DNA of 64,000 bases. It comes from Ascoidea asiatica (Eukaryota > Ascomycota > Saccharomycetes > Ascoideales > Ascoideaceae). The notes below the pieces were generated by a model, which ran no database searches, was not told the origin of the DNA, and saw nothing but the letters and a program-made list of their open reading frames with translations. Shown here piece by piece: positions 11,951 to 21,896 of the stretch. Within the stretch, counting starts at the first letter, position 1. Every line of letters starts with the position of its first letter. The stretch spans positions 619,607-683,606 of the forward strand of contig BCKQ01000007.1 of the NCBI GenBank assembly GCA_001600695.1, given 5' to 3'. The position numbers and the translations under genes were made by a program.

Positions 11951-12868
11951 CTATGAACGTGACTCAACACAATTCCAAACTATTTCTTCATTTTCCAAAG
12001 AAATCTCAAGTATATCTCCTAAACTAGGATTAGAGTTAAAATCTGGAAATAAATCAATATATCTACCAAATTCAACTAAATTTTTCCATTTCAATAAATT
12101 TATATAATAATAACTTCTAACAATTGAAAAATCTTTGAAATCATTTAATTTTTTCTCATCTTTTAATGAAATAATTCCTTGAATCCAATTACCAACTCTA
12201 ATTAATTTTCCGTCAAATTTATCACACTCACTTGTAACTAATGTGAATTCTTTAATTTTTTCTTTTGTAGTATTATTAATATTCTCTTCTTTTTCATTTA
12301 AATCTGATAATCTCTTGAGATTCGTGAAATTTGTATTTTTCTTTTTTAAAATTTCACTAACTGATTTTTTTGGATCTAAAGTTTTCCAAATTTCAATATA
12401 TTTATCTAACTTAAAATTATTTTTTGAATTGATCATTTTTCCTTTTTCAATTCTAAAATTTTTTACCTCTTTTTCATCTTTAATCATTCTAAAAAAATGT
12501 CCAATATCAATATAATCTCTTTTTGGTTCAATTTTTTTTAAATTATCAATAAAAACTCTTGAATCTGATTCTAAATTAAATTTTATTGAGAAATTGTAAT
12601 TTTTAAAATCTTCATCATCTTTAATATCTTTATTATCTTCATTATTAATATTACTTAAAATTTCTTCAGTTATATCTTCTTCTTTACCAAATGTTGCCAT
12701 TTCAAAAGGAAATTCTTTCTCATTAGTATCAAGTTCATTTTCATGTTTTAACAAAGATCTAATATCAACAAAATGATTATTAGTTGTGGTCAAAACTAAT
12801 ACATTAGCTTCTTCGTTTGCTTGTTCCCCTTCCCATTGAATTGAAATTCTACTTGAAATTACCGCCAT
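11951..12868 (-). CDS. HRI1: HRI1-family protein
   Basis: This is a 305-residue protein when started at the ATG of MAVISSRISIQW (12868); an in-frame extension upstream would need a TTG start and is not used. It matches S. cerevisiae Hri1 in order: an N-terminal strand with FVDIRSLL and FPFEMATFG, then IEIWKTLDP (Hri1 has LWQPVDP), then LIRVGNWIQGIISLKD (Hri1 has IVIGRWIQGFLSQKN), and a C-terminal end with IVWNCVES. Hri1 is a small beta-rich soluble protein reported to associate with Hrr25 and Sec72; its biochemical role is unknown. This copy is about 60 residues longer than the S. cerevisiae protein because of charged Asp/Glu/Lys/Asn insertions at about 75-100 and 190-220. Catalytic motifs are not expected in the family. 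Confidence 0.82.
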   Translation of the reverse strand: MAVISSRISIQWEGEQANEEANVLVLTTTNNHFVDIRSLLKHENELDTNEKEFPFEMATFGKEEDITEEILSNINNEDNKDIKDDEDFKNYNFSIKFNLESDSRVFIDNLKKIEPKRDYIDIGHFFRMIKDEKEVKNFRIEKGKMINSKNNFKLDKYIEIWKTLDPKKSVSEILKKKNTNFTNLKRLSDLNEKEENINNTTKEKIKEFTLVTSECDKFDGKLIRVGNWIQGIISLKDEKKLNDFKDFSIVRSYYYINLLKWKNLVEFGRYIDLFPDFNSNPSLGDILEISLENEEIVWNCVESRS

Positions 12869-13329
12869 TATTATAGTTCTTATTATATTCAAAGAGTTAT
12901 TAATAAAAGGTATATTAAATATTTTATAAATTATTCTCAGAAACTAACTTACATCAAGATAAATGGCGATATACATAATACATACAGTAATAGATAAGAT
13001 TACCGATCCAATTTATTACGAATAAAGCAGTTTGATTGGTTAAACTCGGCGGAAATTTTCTATTATTATTAAGCAAAATTAATATTGCAGCATTCATTAA
13101 ATTCAAATATATTTACTCATTTATTCAATTCTTCGATACTTATATTAAAATGTTTTTATACTATTCTAGTATATAAAAAAAAATAAAATGAAAATTAGTT
13201 TTTTGATTTTTTAGTTTTTAGTTTTCAGTTTTTAGTTTTTACCTATATTTTTGCTTTCCAATTCTGATCTACATAATTAGAATATGAATATGAATATGGG
13301 CGCTAATAAATTAAAATAAAAGTATTAAC
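12869..13329. other. Intergenic, AT-rich
   Basis: This spacer runs between the HRI1 start and the cyclophilin end. It contains TTTTAGTTTTTAG repeats at about 13200-13245 and no recognised gene or signal. Confidence 0.5.
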
Positions 13330-13974
13330 TCACAATTCATCTTTACCAACAGATTCAACTTTAACTTCATCTTCTTTAACATCTTCTTTTTCAGATTCAA
13401 TAATCTCACCACAATCTGCAATAACAATATCTTGTTTTGGTTTATCACCTCTTGAAGTTTTAGTATTTTCAATTTTTGTAACAACATCCATACCATCAAT
13501 AACTTTACCAAATACAACATGTCTACCATCTAACCAAGAAGTTTTAATAGTTGTAATGAAAAATTGAGAACCATTTGTATCTTTACCTGCATTTGCCATT
13601 GATAAAATTCCAGGTTCTGTATGTTTTAAGATAAAATTTTCATCTTCAAATTTCTTACCATAAATTGATTTACCACCAATTCCACTTCTATGAGTAAAAT
13701 CACCACCTTGAATCATGAAATTTTTAATAACTCTATGAAAAATTGAATTTTTATATCCAAATGTTGGATCTTTTGAAATTGATAATTGTCTAAAATTTTC
13801 AACAGTTTTTGGTACAACGTCTCCAAATAATCCAATTGTAATTCTACCTAAATTTTCTTTACCTTGTCTAATATCAAAATATACCTTATTTGTGATTATT
13901 GGTTCTTCATCTTTTTTACCTTGAACGGTAATGAATAATAATCCAAAAAATAAAACTAAAATTGATAATCTCAT
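13330..13974 (-). CDS. ER-lumenal cyclophilin (peptidyl-prolyl isomerase), KDEL-tailed
   Basis: The 214-residue protein has an N-terminal signal peptide (about residues 1-19, [19 protein letters not shown]), a cyclophilin domain at about 30-190, an acidic tail, and the C-terminal tetrapeptide KDEL. The active-site elements of cyclophilin A type enzymes are present: [16 protein letters not shown], the GSQFFITT segment, the W of SWLDG and the following HVVFGKV. It should catalyse cis-trans isomerisation of prolyl bonds in the ER lumen, like yeast Cpr2/Cpr5. A KDEL ending predicts retrieval by the Erd2 receptor; S. cerevisiae uses HDEL. A close paralogue lies at 21897-22637 on the same strand (about three quarters identical over the domain). 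I cannot choose between CPR2 and CPR5 as the orthologue. Confidence 0.93.
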   Translation of the reverse strand: MRLSILVLFFGLLFITVQGKKDEEPIITNKVYFDIRQGKENLGRITIGLFGDVVPKTVENFRQLSISKDPTFGYKNSIFHRVIKNFMIQGGDFTHRSGIGGKSIYGKKFEDENFILKHTEPGILSMANAGKDTNGSQFFITTIKTSWLDGRHVVFGKVIDGMDVVTKIENTKTSRGDKPKQDIVIADCGEIIESEKEDVKEDEVKVESVGKDEL

Positions 13975-14890
13975 TTTGAAATAAACTATTTGATTTGATT
14001 AACCTCAATTGTAGCTAACTGCTGAATTTAAGTTGTTTTAAGTTAATTCTAAAGAAGTCAATTGATAAATAACTTATGAAACTGTCTCTTTACTCAATTT
14101 ATTTTATACAAACTAATCCAAGCCAAACTTCATTCACTGTTTTCTTCCTTTCCTCTTCAAAAGAACATGTCAACCAATTTCAATCTCCGTTTCAGTTTCG
14201 ATTTCAAAAATTATCATTTTCCGCTTACACCCAAATTACGTAACACAATTACATAATCGAGTATTTGAAGAAAAGCCCTAATTGAATTTCATAACGAAAA
14301 GGATTTTTGTCTTTCCTTTGAAACTTTTAAACTTTTCAAATATTTTGATATAAAAAGGATTAAGAACTATTTATTTTTTTTTAAATTCTTTTTTTTATTT
14401 CCTTTTTTTTCTTCATATTTACATTGATTTTGTATTATTGTAGTGATTCAATGACACTTTTTTCGAGGTTAAATCACTCTACAACAAAATCTAGAGAAGA
14501 TCATCGTAAATGAGGATAATTATACTAGCTGGAAATAATGTTAGATTTAATGACATTTTTATCCTTACCAAGTGTTGAACATTTTAATGAAAAAATTCTT
14601 CAATTATTTGATTTTTATTGACTAATCGTTTTGTAGAATTATTGTTAGATTAAGAGGGAATTGACTGGGTCTCTAATTTTATTGTAGTATTTTGAATTTT
14701 GAATTGAAAAAAATCGATATAAAGGAGTTTAGTTTAAATTTTAATTCTAGAATCATTTTTCGCCAATTTATTTTGAAAAAATATATATAAATTTAAAATT
14801 AAAAAAAGTTAATAAAGTATAAAAAGCGAAAGATCTAAAGATTAGGTAGATAACTTGGAGAAAAAAACAAAAAAATAAGAAGAAAATTAT
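13975..14890. other. Intergenic, AT-rich
   Basis: Upstream of the KDEL cyclophilin and downstream of the MFS transporter. T-rich tracts lie near 14366-14412. No gene or clear motif seen. Confidence 0.5.
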
Positions 14891-16453
14891 TTAAACAACT
14901 CTTTGTTTAGCAGGTTCGAAAGGGAATAAAAGTGCAAGAATTCCAATAACTCCAACACCAGCACCACAAACCCAAATTGGAACAGAAGATGCTTTATCAC
15001 CATAATAATAAATAACTGGTGCTAAAGTTCCTGCAACTCTATTTAATGATAAAGCAATTGAAGAACCAGTACCTCTTGCGGATGATGGAAAAACTTGGGG
15101 TGTATAAGCATATAAACAACCATAATAAATATTAATAAAGAAATTTGAAAGTGATGATAATGCAAGATTTGCTTTTGGATCTCTAACTTGTGTATAACCA
15201 AAAAATACAGCCATACTTGTTAAACCACCAAAAACCATTGTACCTCTACAACCACATTTTGGTATTAAAATCATTAAACCAGCAGCCATTGGACCAAAAA
15301 TACTTACAAATAAACTTATAACTGAATCTCTATAAGTATCATAAGTTGATTGAGTTAAATCACCACCTTGAGATTCAATAAATTGATATAAGAAATTATT
15401 AAAAATTGCATATGCTAAACCAATTACAAACCATGAAATAAAAATTAAAATTGTTGATCTACCAATTAATTTATTTTCAAATAAAGTTTTAATATGTTTT
15501 GAAGAAGCTGAATACATTTCTTTAAAATTATAACCATTTTTTTTAATATTTGTATCATCTTTTAATTCACCACACTGTTTTAATTCCTCAATAGTTAAAG
15601 AACAATTTCTATTATATTTTTTAGCTAAATCTTTTAAAATTATTAAAGCTTCTTCATCTCTACCATTTGAGACTAAAAATTTTGGAGATTCTTTTAATTT
15701 AAAAATAAAAATTCTAGCTAAAGAACCAAGTAAAACAATTGCAGAATTTACATACCAACAATATCTCCAACCACGATTAATTGAAGAAGGACAATAATCA
15801 GCAGATTCACAACTATTATTTGGTAAAAAACCCCAAGAAATTAAAACTGCAATTGTTTGACCAACACCCCACCAACATGCAAAAAAAGTTGATAACCATT
15901 GATATTTAAAAGGTAAAAATTCAATAAAAACAGTTGCATCTAAAGCTAAATTACCACCTAAAGAAAAATTACTTAAAAATAAAAAAATATTATAATAAGC
16001 AAAAGAACTTGAACCACCAATAAAAAAGGAAAAAACAGAAGCAAGAAATAAAGATAAATTAAAAGCAACTTTTCTACCAATTAAATCAGCACCCATACCC
16101 CAAAATATAGCACCAAAGAATAAACCAATATATGCAACTTCAGTTGTATAAGGATAATCAATATTAAATTGATATTGAACAAAAGATCTAACTGAACCTT
16201 GAAGAATAGCTAATTGAGAATCAGCAGAATAACCAAAACCTGCAATACAAAATAAAGACATATGATTCCAAGTAAAACCAATTTCATCAATTGCATTATT
16301 TATAAGATAAATTTTTCTTGCTAAAACATCATCATTTGATTCTAAACCAACCATATCATTTTTATAATCAAAATTTCCTTTAGATTCAATATCATCATTT
16401 GAAACGGAAACAATTGCTTGTTCTTTACCATTTTCAGAGGAAATTGAAGACAT
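14891..16453 (-). CDS. MFS transporter, SV2/SVOP-like sugar or organic-acid type
   Basis: A 520-residue membrane protein with about 12 hydrophobic segments and a cytosolic N-terminal tail of about 55 polar residues. MFS hallmarks are visible: the loop after the second segment reads GADLIGRKVAFN (fits GxxxDxxGRK), and a late motif reads YTPQVFPSSARGTGSS, typical of SV2/SVOP-like carriers. The central loop (about 265-320) carries ESPKFLVSNGRDEEAL, the PESPR-like element seen in sugar-porter relatives. It probably moves a small organic solute across the plasma membrane; the substrate cannot be read from sequence. It lies with a KduD-like dehydrogenase and a secreted endoglucanase between two cyclophilin paralogues, which makes a sugar or sugar-acid substrate attractive but unproven. 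Confidence 0.85.
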   Translation of the reverse strand: MSSISSENGKEQAIVSVSNDDIESKGNFDYKNDMVGLESNDDVLARKIYLINNAIDEIGFTWNHMSLFCIAGFGYSADSQLAILQGSVRSFVQYQFNIDYPYTTEVAYIGLFFGAIFWGMGADLIGRKVAFNLSLFLASVFSFFIGGSSSFAYYNIFLFLSNFSLGGNLALDATVFIEFLPFKYQWLSTFFACWWGVGQTIAVLISWGFLPNNSCESADYCPSSINRGWRYCWYVNSAIVLLGSLARIFIFKLKESPKFLVSNGRDEEALIILKDLAKKYNRNCSLTIEELKQCGELKDDTNIKKNGYNFKEMYSASSKHIKTLFENKLIGRSTILIFISWFVIGLAYAIFNNFLYQFIESQGGDLTQSTYDTYRDSVISLFVSIFGPMAAGLMILIPKCGCRGTMVFGGLTSMAVFFGYTQVRDPKANLALSSLSNFFINIYYGCLYAYTPQVFPSSARGTGSSIALSLNRVAGTLAPVIYYYGDKASSVPIWVCGAGVGVIGILALLFPFEPAKQRVV

Positions 16454-16890
16454 TATTATTTCTACTAATATACTATATCTTGTTTATATAAATATATTGT
16501 TCATATGAATATACTATTTATATTAGTGATACTTTTATGAATATATAATAGTTAAAAAATATATTCTATTCGGTTGATTTAATAAAAGAAGAATAGAAGT
16601 ATATTTATATATAAATTAAATTTTCATTATTGAAGAACTTTTTTAGCTTTTTTTAACATTTAATTTAAAGTTAAAAAGATTTGAATAAATTGGTATTTGA
16701 TTTGATATGATAGTTGAAAAAGTTTAAAATAGTTTTTATTTAATTAATTTCTTAACGTTAACTATATCAATTTGAAGAAGATAATTTTATTTCTTTTGAA
16801 ATATATTCAGTACTGTTATGATAACTTTAAAAGACATAGTTAAAATAGTTGCTAATTATTATTGGTAGAAATACAGTATATTTGCCATGT

Positions 16891-16936
16891 GAGTTTCCTT
16901 AATGAGCGTGGGTGAGTTTCCTTAATGAGCGTGGGT
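16891..16936. repeat. Perfect 23-bp tandem duplication
   Basis: Two identical adjacent copies, each beginning GAGTTTCC and ending GAGCGTGGGT, lie at 16891-16913 and 16914-16936. It lies about 440 bp upstream of the MFS transporter start. Confidence 0.9.
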
Positions 16937-17808
16937 GAGATTTTATTGAAGGAGTGAAAAGTAAAAAAGTACACACGCAGTACTAATTAAACACGATTTA
17001 GACTGAGAATTGGAAATTGAGTTTGGATAACTTTGAATAGTTTACCAATGTAAAAGATATTGAAATAGATATTTTATAAGATATTTTATTAGATATTCTA
17101 ATCTGTATTAATTGATTAAATATTTTGAAGTATTATGAGATATTACTTGAAACAAAAGAAATAAAAAATTAAATCTTAGGCTAATAACTAGTAGTTTATT
17201 TTGTTTCGAGGTTTTCAATATGTCATTGGTAGTTATTACAAATAGATAAATTGAAATGAAACATAGAGTATGTTAATTTTGAGATGAGATGATTGAATAA
17301 ATTTTCAAGAAAATAGATATAAAGAATAGAATTGATAGAATTGATAGAATTGACAGAATTGACAGAATTGGAAACTTATATAGCTTCTGGTTTATCTTTT
17401 ATTCTAAATAAGAAGACAAGAGACCAAAGATCAGTAGTAAAGTGAAGATAAAGTGAAGATAAAGATTCAATTGAATAGAAATCAGTAATCAGATAAGTTA
17501 ATCAGTTACTCGTGAATAGCGATCTAAAATAAAATAGGTTTCATAAACCTATCAGACAAGACACTTAATTTCCTGTCACCGAAACAAACCGCAAAGACAC
17601 TGCAGATAAAGAAGCGATAAAGAAGTGATAAAGAACAGATAAAGAACAGATAAGCAAATATTCTTACGGGCGAAAAAGCAGCAGATGAAGAAACAAGGCT
17701 CTAGGACAGCCCTGGATAGATAACAGACGAGAGATCACATGTTCGAGGGGTTTATAAACACGTGAAGCTACCATTTACACGCACTAATTATAATGGTGCT
17801 AATCTAGC

Positions 17809-17817
17809 AAAAAAAAA
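17809..17817 (-). terminator. Pol III T-run terminator of tRNA-Val
   Basis: Nine A residues on the plus strand give a T-run on the transcribed strand immediately downstream of the tRNA-Val 3' end. Confidence 0.8.
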
Positions 17818-17818
17818 T

Positions 17819-17891
17819 GATTCGTCCCAGGATCGAACTGGGGACGTTCTGCGTGTTAAGCAGATGCCATAACCAACTAGACCAACGAACC
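17819..17891 (-). tRNA. tRNA-Val (anticodon AAC)
   Basis: A 73-base minus-strand cloverleaf with acceptor arms GGTTCGT/ACGAATC (one G-T pair), a D arm GTCTAGTTGGTTATGGC, an anticodon stem TCTGC/GCAGA around loop TTAACAC (anticodon AAC), and a T arm CCCAG-TTCGATC-CTGGG. No intron. It is nearly the same as the yeast tRNA-Val(AAC). It reads GUU/GUC valine codons. A run of T residues on the minus strand (complement of 17809-17817) directly follows and serves as the pol III terminator. Confidence 0.96.
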
Positions 17892-18177
17892 AAACAATAC
17901 ATACCGTAACTTTACATGCACTTAGTAAAAACTAATTAAAAATAAGATATGCTGTTACCTTTATTTTTATCGCTTAAATATATTATTTTATATGAAATCA
18001 ATATTAAATAAAATAAAAAAAATAAATAAAAAAAATAATAAAAAAAATAAATAAAAAAAATAAATAAATAAAAAAAATAAATAAAACAAGAACTTTAAAG
18101 GAAGTTAGAAATACTTATAAAAGATGAGGTTAAAAGAATAGAAGACAATTTAAGTCAAATTAATAAATTTGATAAAT

Positions 18178-19008
18178 TCAATTACCTAACCAACCACCAT
18201 CAACATTTAAAGTAATACCAGTAATATAATCAGAAGCATTTGAAGCTAAGAAAATAGCTGCACCCATAATATCATCAGGTTCACCCAATCTACCAACTGG
18301 AATTCTTTTAATTAAAAAAAATCTTCTATCTTTTGGAATAAATTCAACAATTTTTGTATCAATAAAACCAGGACCAATTGCATTAACATTAATACCTCTT
18401 CCAGCCCATTCTGTTGATAAAGCTTTTGTAATATTAGATAAAGCAGCTTTTGAAGTTGCATATGATGAAACTGTAGACATTGAATGATTTGCTAAAACAG
18501 ATGATAAATTAATAATTTTACCCTTTTCATCTAATTCAAATTTTTTATTTGCAAAATCTCTTGATAAAAAAAATGGTACATTTGCATTTAAATGTTGAAC
18601 AGATTCCCAATCTTCATTAGAATGTAATTCTGCTTGTTTTATACAACCTTTACCAGAATTATTAACTAAAATATCTAATGTACCATTACCATTTTTACCT
18701 TTAAAATTTGATGCAATTTTAAATGATTTTTTAATTAAATTTTTAACATCATCTTTATTAAATAAATCAATTGAAATTGTATCATATTGAACTTTTAAAT
18801 TATTATTTAATTCTTTATTTTTTTTATTAATATCTTTAATAATTTTAATTGTTTCACTTGGATCATTTTCATTAAAATGTGCAATAATTATATTAGCTCC
18901 TGACATTGCTAAACCTTTTGCAATTGCTTGTCCAATACCTCTTTCACATCCTGTAATTAAAGCAGTTTTACCTCTTAAAGAAAATAAATTATTGGAAATT
19001 TCAGACAT
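18178..19008 (-). CDS. KduD-like short-chain dehydrogenase/reductase
   Basis: A 276-residue classical SDR. The NAD(P) motif is TGCERGIG (about residues 19-26), the NNAG element appears as NNSG, and the active site is a Ser in INLSS with YATSK supplying Tyr and Lys. The tail reads INVNAIGPGFIDT, then RIPVGRLGEPDDIMGAAIFLASNASDYITG and DGGWLGN. This C-terminal part closely follows bacterial 2-dehydro-3-deoxy-D-gluconate 5-dehydrogenase KduD (DGGWLAR ending). A sugar-acid oxidoreductase is therefore likely, soluble and probably cytosolic. A Lys/Asn-rich insertion (about 65-80) is absent from bacterial forms. It sits between a tRNA and the GH45 gene on the same strand as the MFS carrier. Codon use matches the neighbours, so any transfer from bacteria or filamentous fungi would be old. 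Exact substrate unknown. Confidence 0.85.
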   Translation of the reverse strand: MSEISNNLFSLRGKTALITGCERGIGQAIAKGLAMSGANIIIAHFNENDPSETIKIIKDINKKNKELNNNLKVQYDTISIDLFNKDDVKNLIKKSFKIASNFKGKNGNGTLDILVNNSGKGCIKQAELHSNEDWESVQHLNANVPFFLSRDFANKKFELDEKGKIINLSSVLANHSMSTVSSYATSKAALSNITKALSTEWAGRGINVNAIGPGFIDTKIVEFIPKDRRFFLIKRIPVGRLGEPDDIMGAAIFLASNASDYITGITLNVDGGWLGN

Positions 19009-19858
19009 TTTAATTGAAATAATTAATGAATAAATAATTGATTAAATTTGATAAAAAAGAAAAATTTTTTTGTTTTTTTGGTGTTTTAATTGTTTTGGAA
19101 TTAAAATATTAATGTTCTCTTAAGGAATACACAGAAGATTGATTAATGATAATTAATTTTGATGAGCAATAACTTTTAAAANAAAANAAAAAAAAAAAAG
19201 AGAATGAATAACTAATTATCAAAACCTCGTTCATTTCAGTTATTTAAATATTAAAAAAAAAAAAAAAGGAAAACCTCATTACTTATTTCCTCTCTATAAT
19301 TTTTTCTCACTCATCTCGTACTTCTTCTTTTTGTAATTGTGTAAAGGATCCAATAATTGATTTTGTACTAATAAACCCATTTGTTTTTGTGTAAGTCAGT
19401 GACTGATAATGTAAAGCTTTAGACCAAGTCTTAGATCAGTCCTTAGATTTAGTCTCTCTTTTAGAATCACTTCCCTTTATATTTACATTTGTACTTGTAT
19501 TTGTATTTGTATTTGTATTTGTATTTGTATTTGTATTTTCATATGCTTTTGTATTTTATTTTGATTGAACTTCTTTAATTTCTCTTGTGCTTTTATATCA
19601 AGCGAATTTCAACCTCGGTTTTGCCACCCAAAATATGGAGTTTGTTCGGAGTTTATCCGTCGGCGGTGTGCGGATCAATTTTTCCATTTTACGGCTGCGG
19701 AAAAAGGCAAAAATAATGACAAAATTGTGCATAGAAGAAAAAGGGCATGAAAAAGATAAGGAAGACGAAGAAGAAGAAGATAGAAAGATAGCTAGATAGA
19801 TATATGCATAGTTAAATAGATGATAAATGAATAAATCAATAAATCAATAAGAGATTGA
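19009..19858. other. Intergenic, with two N bases and a GC-richer patch
   Basis: The poly-A tract at about 19178-19200 contains unresolved bases at 19182 and 19187. (TTTGTA)n repeats lie at about 19490-19540. A GC-richer patch with several CGG words (19605-19710) is about 600-700 bp upstream of the KduD-like start. No gene is supported. Confidence 0.5.
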
Positions 19859-20917
19859 CTAATTTCTAATACAACCAGTTTTGTCAGTGATTTCAGTTGG
19901 ACATACAACTTCTTTGAATGTAACTGTTGGATTATCAGCACCTTCAAACCATCCAAATCTAAAATTACAACCATCTTGTAAAGCTGTAGGTAAATTAGCA
20001 CAATCTGAACTTGAAGAAATTCCACCATATTGAGCACCCCATGAATAACTTGATCCATATTCTGAAGAACATCCAGAGAAAATACCTTGTCCACCACCTG
20101 GTAATGCAATATCAAATTGATTTGAACTTAAATCGGATCCTGTATTTGTTGCTTGAACAATCATTTTTTTACCACTAATTGATGTTGAAGTAAATGTTAA
20201 TTCATAACATGAACAACACATTGAAGATTCTGATCCACCTGAGATTGAGGTAGCTGCAAATCCATATGCTAAAGTATCACTAACTTCCCATGGTTGTTGA
20301 TCATTACACATATATGCAGTACCACCTGTACATCCACTTTGAACATCAACTCCTAAAACAGTTGTACCATCTGAACTACATGCATTAACTGGAGCTCCAA
20401 CTGATGCTTTTCCTGACCATGAACATGATGGTTTACAACAATCCCAATATCTAGTTGTAGTACCGGTTCCAGATGCTCCGCCTGAAATAGCAGAAACTGA
20501 AGTATCATCAGAAGAAACAGCAGATGTAGATACAGCTGAAGATGAGCTTGCACTTGTAGATGTAGTTAAAGTAGTTCCAACGGTGGATGTTGAACTAGTT
20601 TCTGTAGTTTCAGCAGCTGCAACAACTGTATTTTCATCAGTGCTTACAGAAGAAACAGAAGAAACAGATGATGAAGAAGATTCTGGTTTTGTTGTAGCTG
20701 CTTCTAAAGTGGTTGTATCATCATTTGCAATAGCACCTGGAACACATTGAGAATAATAATCATTATAAGCAACACAACTTGAACCAGAAACACAACATGT
20801 TGAACCTGACCAATTTTTACCACCACATTGTCCATATTCAGAAGAACATGTTTCTGCTAATGATTTATTAACAAGAAATGTAGCTAAAATTGTTAATGCT
20901 GATAAACTTAGTTGCAT
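19859..20917 (-). CDS. Secreted endoglucanase: CBM1 plus GH45 catalytic domain
   Basis: The 352-residue precursor has a signal peptide (about 1-21, ending NKSLA) and a fungal cellulose-binding module CBM1 at about 22-60 (SEYGQCGG, paired Cys, and an exposed aromatic patch NDYYSQC). A Ser/Thr/Ala-rich linker follows to about 150, then a GH45 domain. The GH45 signature RYWDCCKPSCSW holds the catalytic-base Asp. TGSDLSSNQFD carries the equivalents of Asp114 and the acid Asp121 of Humicola insolens EGV. PGGGQGIFSGC follows, where most relatives have FDGC. It should hydrolyse beta-1,4-glucan outside the cell. The Cys-rich domain looks intact. GH45 and CBM1 are typical of filamentous fungi and rare in budding yeasts. 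A Komagataella GH45 enzyme is the yeast precedent I know of. Confidence 0.95.
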   Translation of the reverse strand: MQLSLSALTILATFLVNKSLAETCSSEYGQCGGKNWSGSTCCVSGSSCVAYNDYYSQCVPGAIANDDTTTLEAATTKPESSSSSVSSVSSVSTDENTVVAAAETTETSSTSTVGTTLTTSTSASSSSAVSTSAVSSDDTSVSAISGGASGTGTTTRYWDCCKPSCSWSGKASVGAPVNACSSDGTTVLGVDVQSGCTGGTAYMCNDQQPWEVSDTLAYGFAATSISGGSESSMCCSCYELTFTSTSISGKKMIVQATNTGSDLSSNQFDIALPGGGQGIFSGCSSEYGSSYSWGAQYGGISSSSDCANLPTALQDGCNFRFGWFEGADNPTVTFKEVVCPTEITDKTGCIRN

Positions 20918-21896
20918 TTTGTTAATTGAATGATATTTATTGAAAGAAAAAAAAGTTTTAAATGAGTGACTTTATAAGTAATTTAATTAATATTACTTTA
21001 TTTATTTTATATTTCTAATATATTTTAATTTGAAAGATAATTAAAAGATAATTGAATGAAAAATATTGATAAAAACAAAGATAAAATATATTGGAAATTA
21101 TTCATTATTTATATAATTTTTAAGGAGGCTTTAAATTTAGTTTTACTATTCTATTGTTCGTTAGTTATCGTAAATAAATATTCATATAATGTTACAATAA
21201 TTTTCTATTGTTTGTTTTCAATCATTCATGTTTTTAACAATTTTTAAACAATTGAATGAAATAAATTTTTGAAATTTTTGAAATTTTAAAAAATCCAAAA
21301 CATCTTAAACATCTTAAACTTCTTAAACTTCTTAAACCATGTTAATAGTAATTGTACTACGTACCTCAAGGTAAACGTTTTTAATTAAAGTTGCTTACTG
21401 TATTAAGAGATAATTTGAAATTAATTACTAAAGTGGTAATTATGAAATTAAATTTGGGCTTAAGAATTTAAGAAAAGATAATATTCGAAGAAATATTCAT
21501 TTAATATTCACTTAATATTATATTGAAAACAAATTAAAGTAAGGAGAGAACATGGATTCTTGATGAAAATCTTACTATTTCTCATTTGAAAAATCGACAA
21601 TCATTGAAATCAATTGGAAATTATTCAAAAATTAATTAAATAAATGAAATTAAATGAAGTTAAATGAAATTTTCTGTGTTTTCAAATTGAATTTTGTTAT
21701 AAAAAAGAATGAAGGAATTTAAAGTTTTAGAAAACACAGACCCATTGTATTGGTAAAACCTTATAAACATGATTAAAAGTCAATATACAGCTAGGTGCAT
21801 TGCATCCAATGCTCTGGTTTGTAAATATTGCGTTATTTCATTAATTTTATAAAAAATTAGTTATTTTACTCAAGTAATTATTTTATTCTCTGATGT
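20918..21896. other. Intergenic, AT-rich
   Basis: Promoter side of the endoglucanase gene. No GC-rich island is visible here, unlike many other promoters in the window. Short repeats of CTTAAAC lie near 21300-21340. No gene seen. Confidence 0.5.

Larger units (their letters stand above)
16454..17818. other. Intergenic with 23-bp tandem duplication and CACGTG
   Basis: No gene. A perfect 23-bp direct tandem repeat occupies 16891-16913 and 16914-16936. Five copies of a 9-bp AGAATTGAT-like unit lie at 17328-17372. A GC-richer stretch at about 17560-17780 includes CACATG at 17736-17741 and CACGTG at 17759-17764, between the MFS gene and the tRNA. Confidence 0.55.

Noticed and set aside
12869-12892. 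Eight-codon N-terminal extension of HRI1
   Set aside because: It would begin at TTG; the ATG at 12868 follows normal yeast usage.
17736-17764. CACATG/CACGTG near the tRNA as a point-centromere CDEI
   Set aside because: No CDEIII-like TCCGAA element beside a suitable AT-rich stretch was found, and the motif recurs in many promoters here.
18001-18090. AAATAA repeats as a possible CRISPR or telomere-like array
   Set aside because: Simple A/T slippage repeat without spacers or a telomeric unit.
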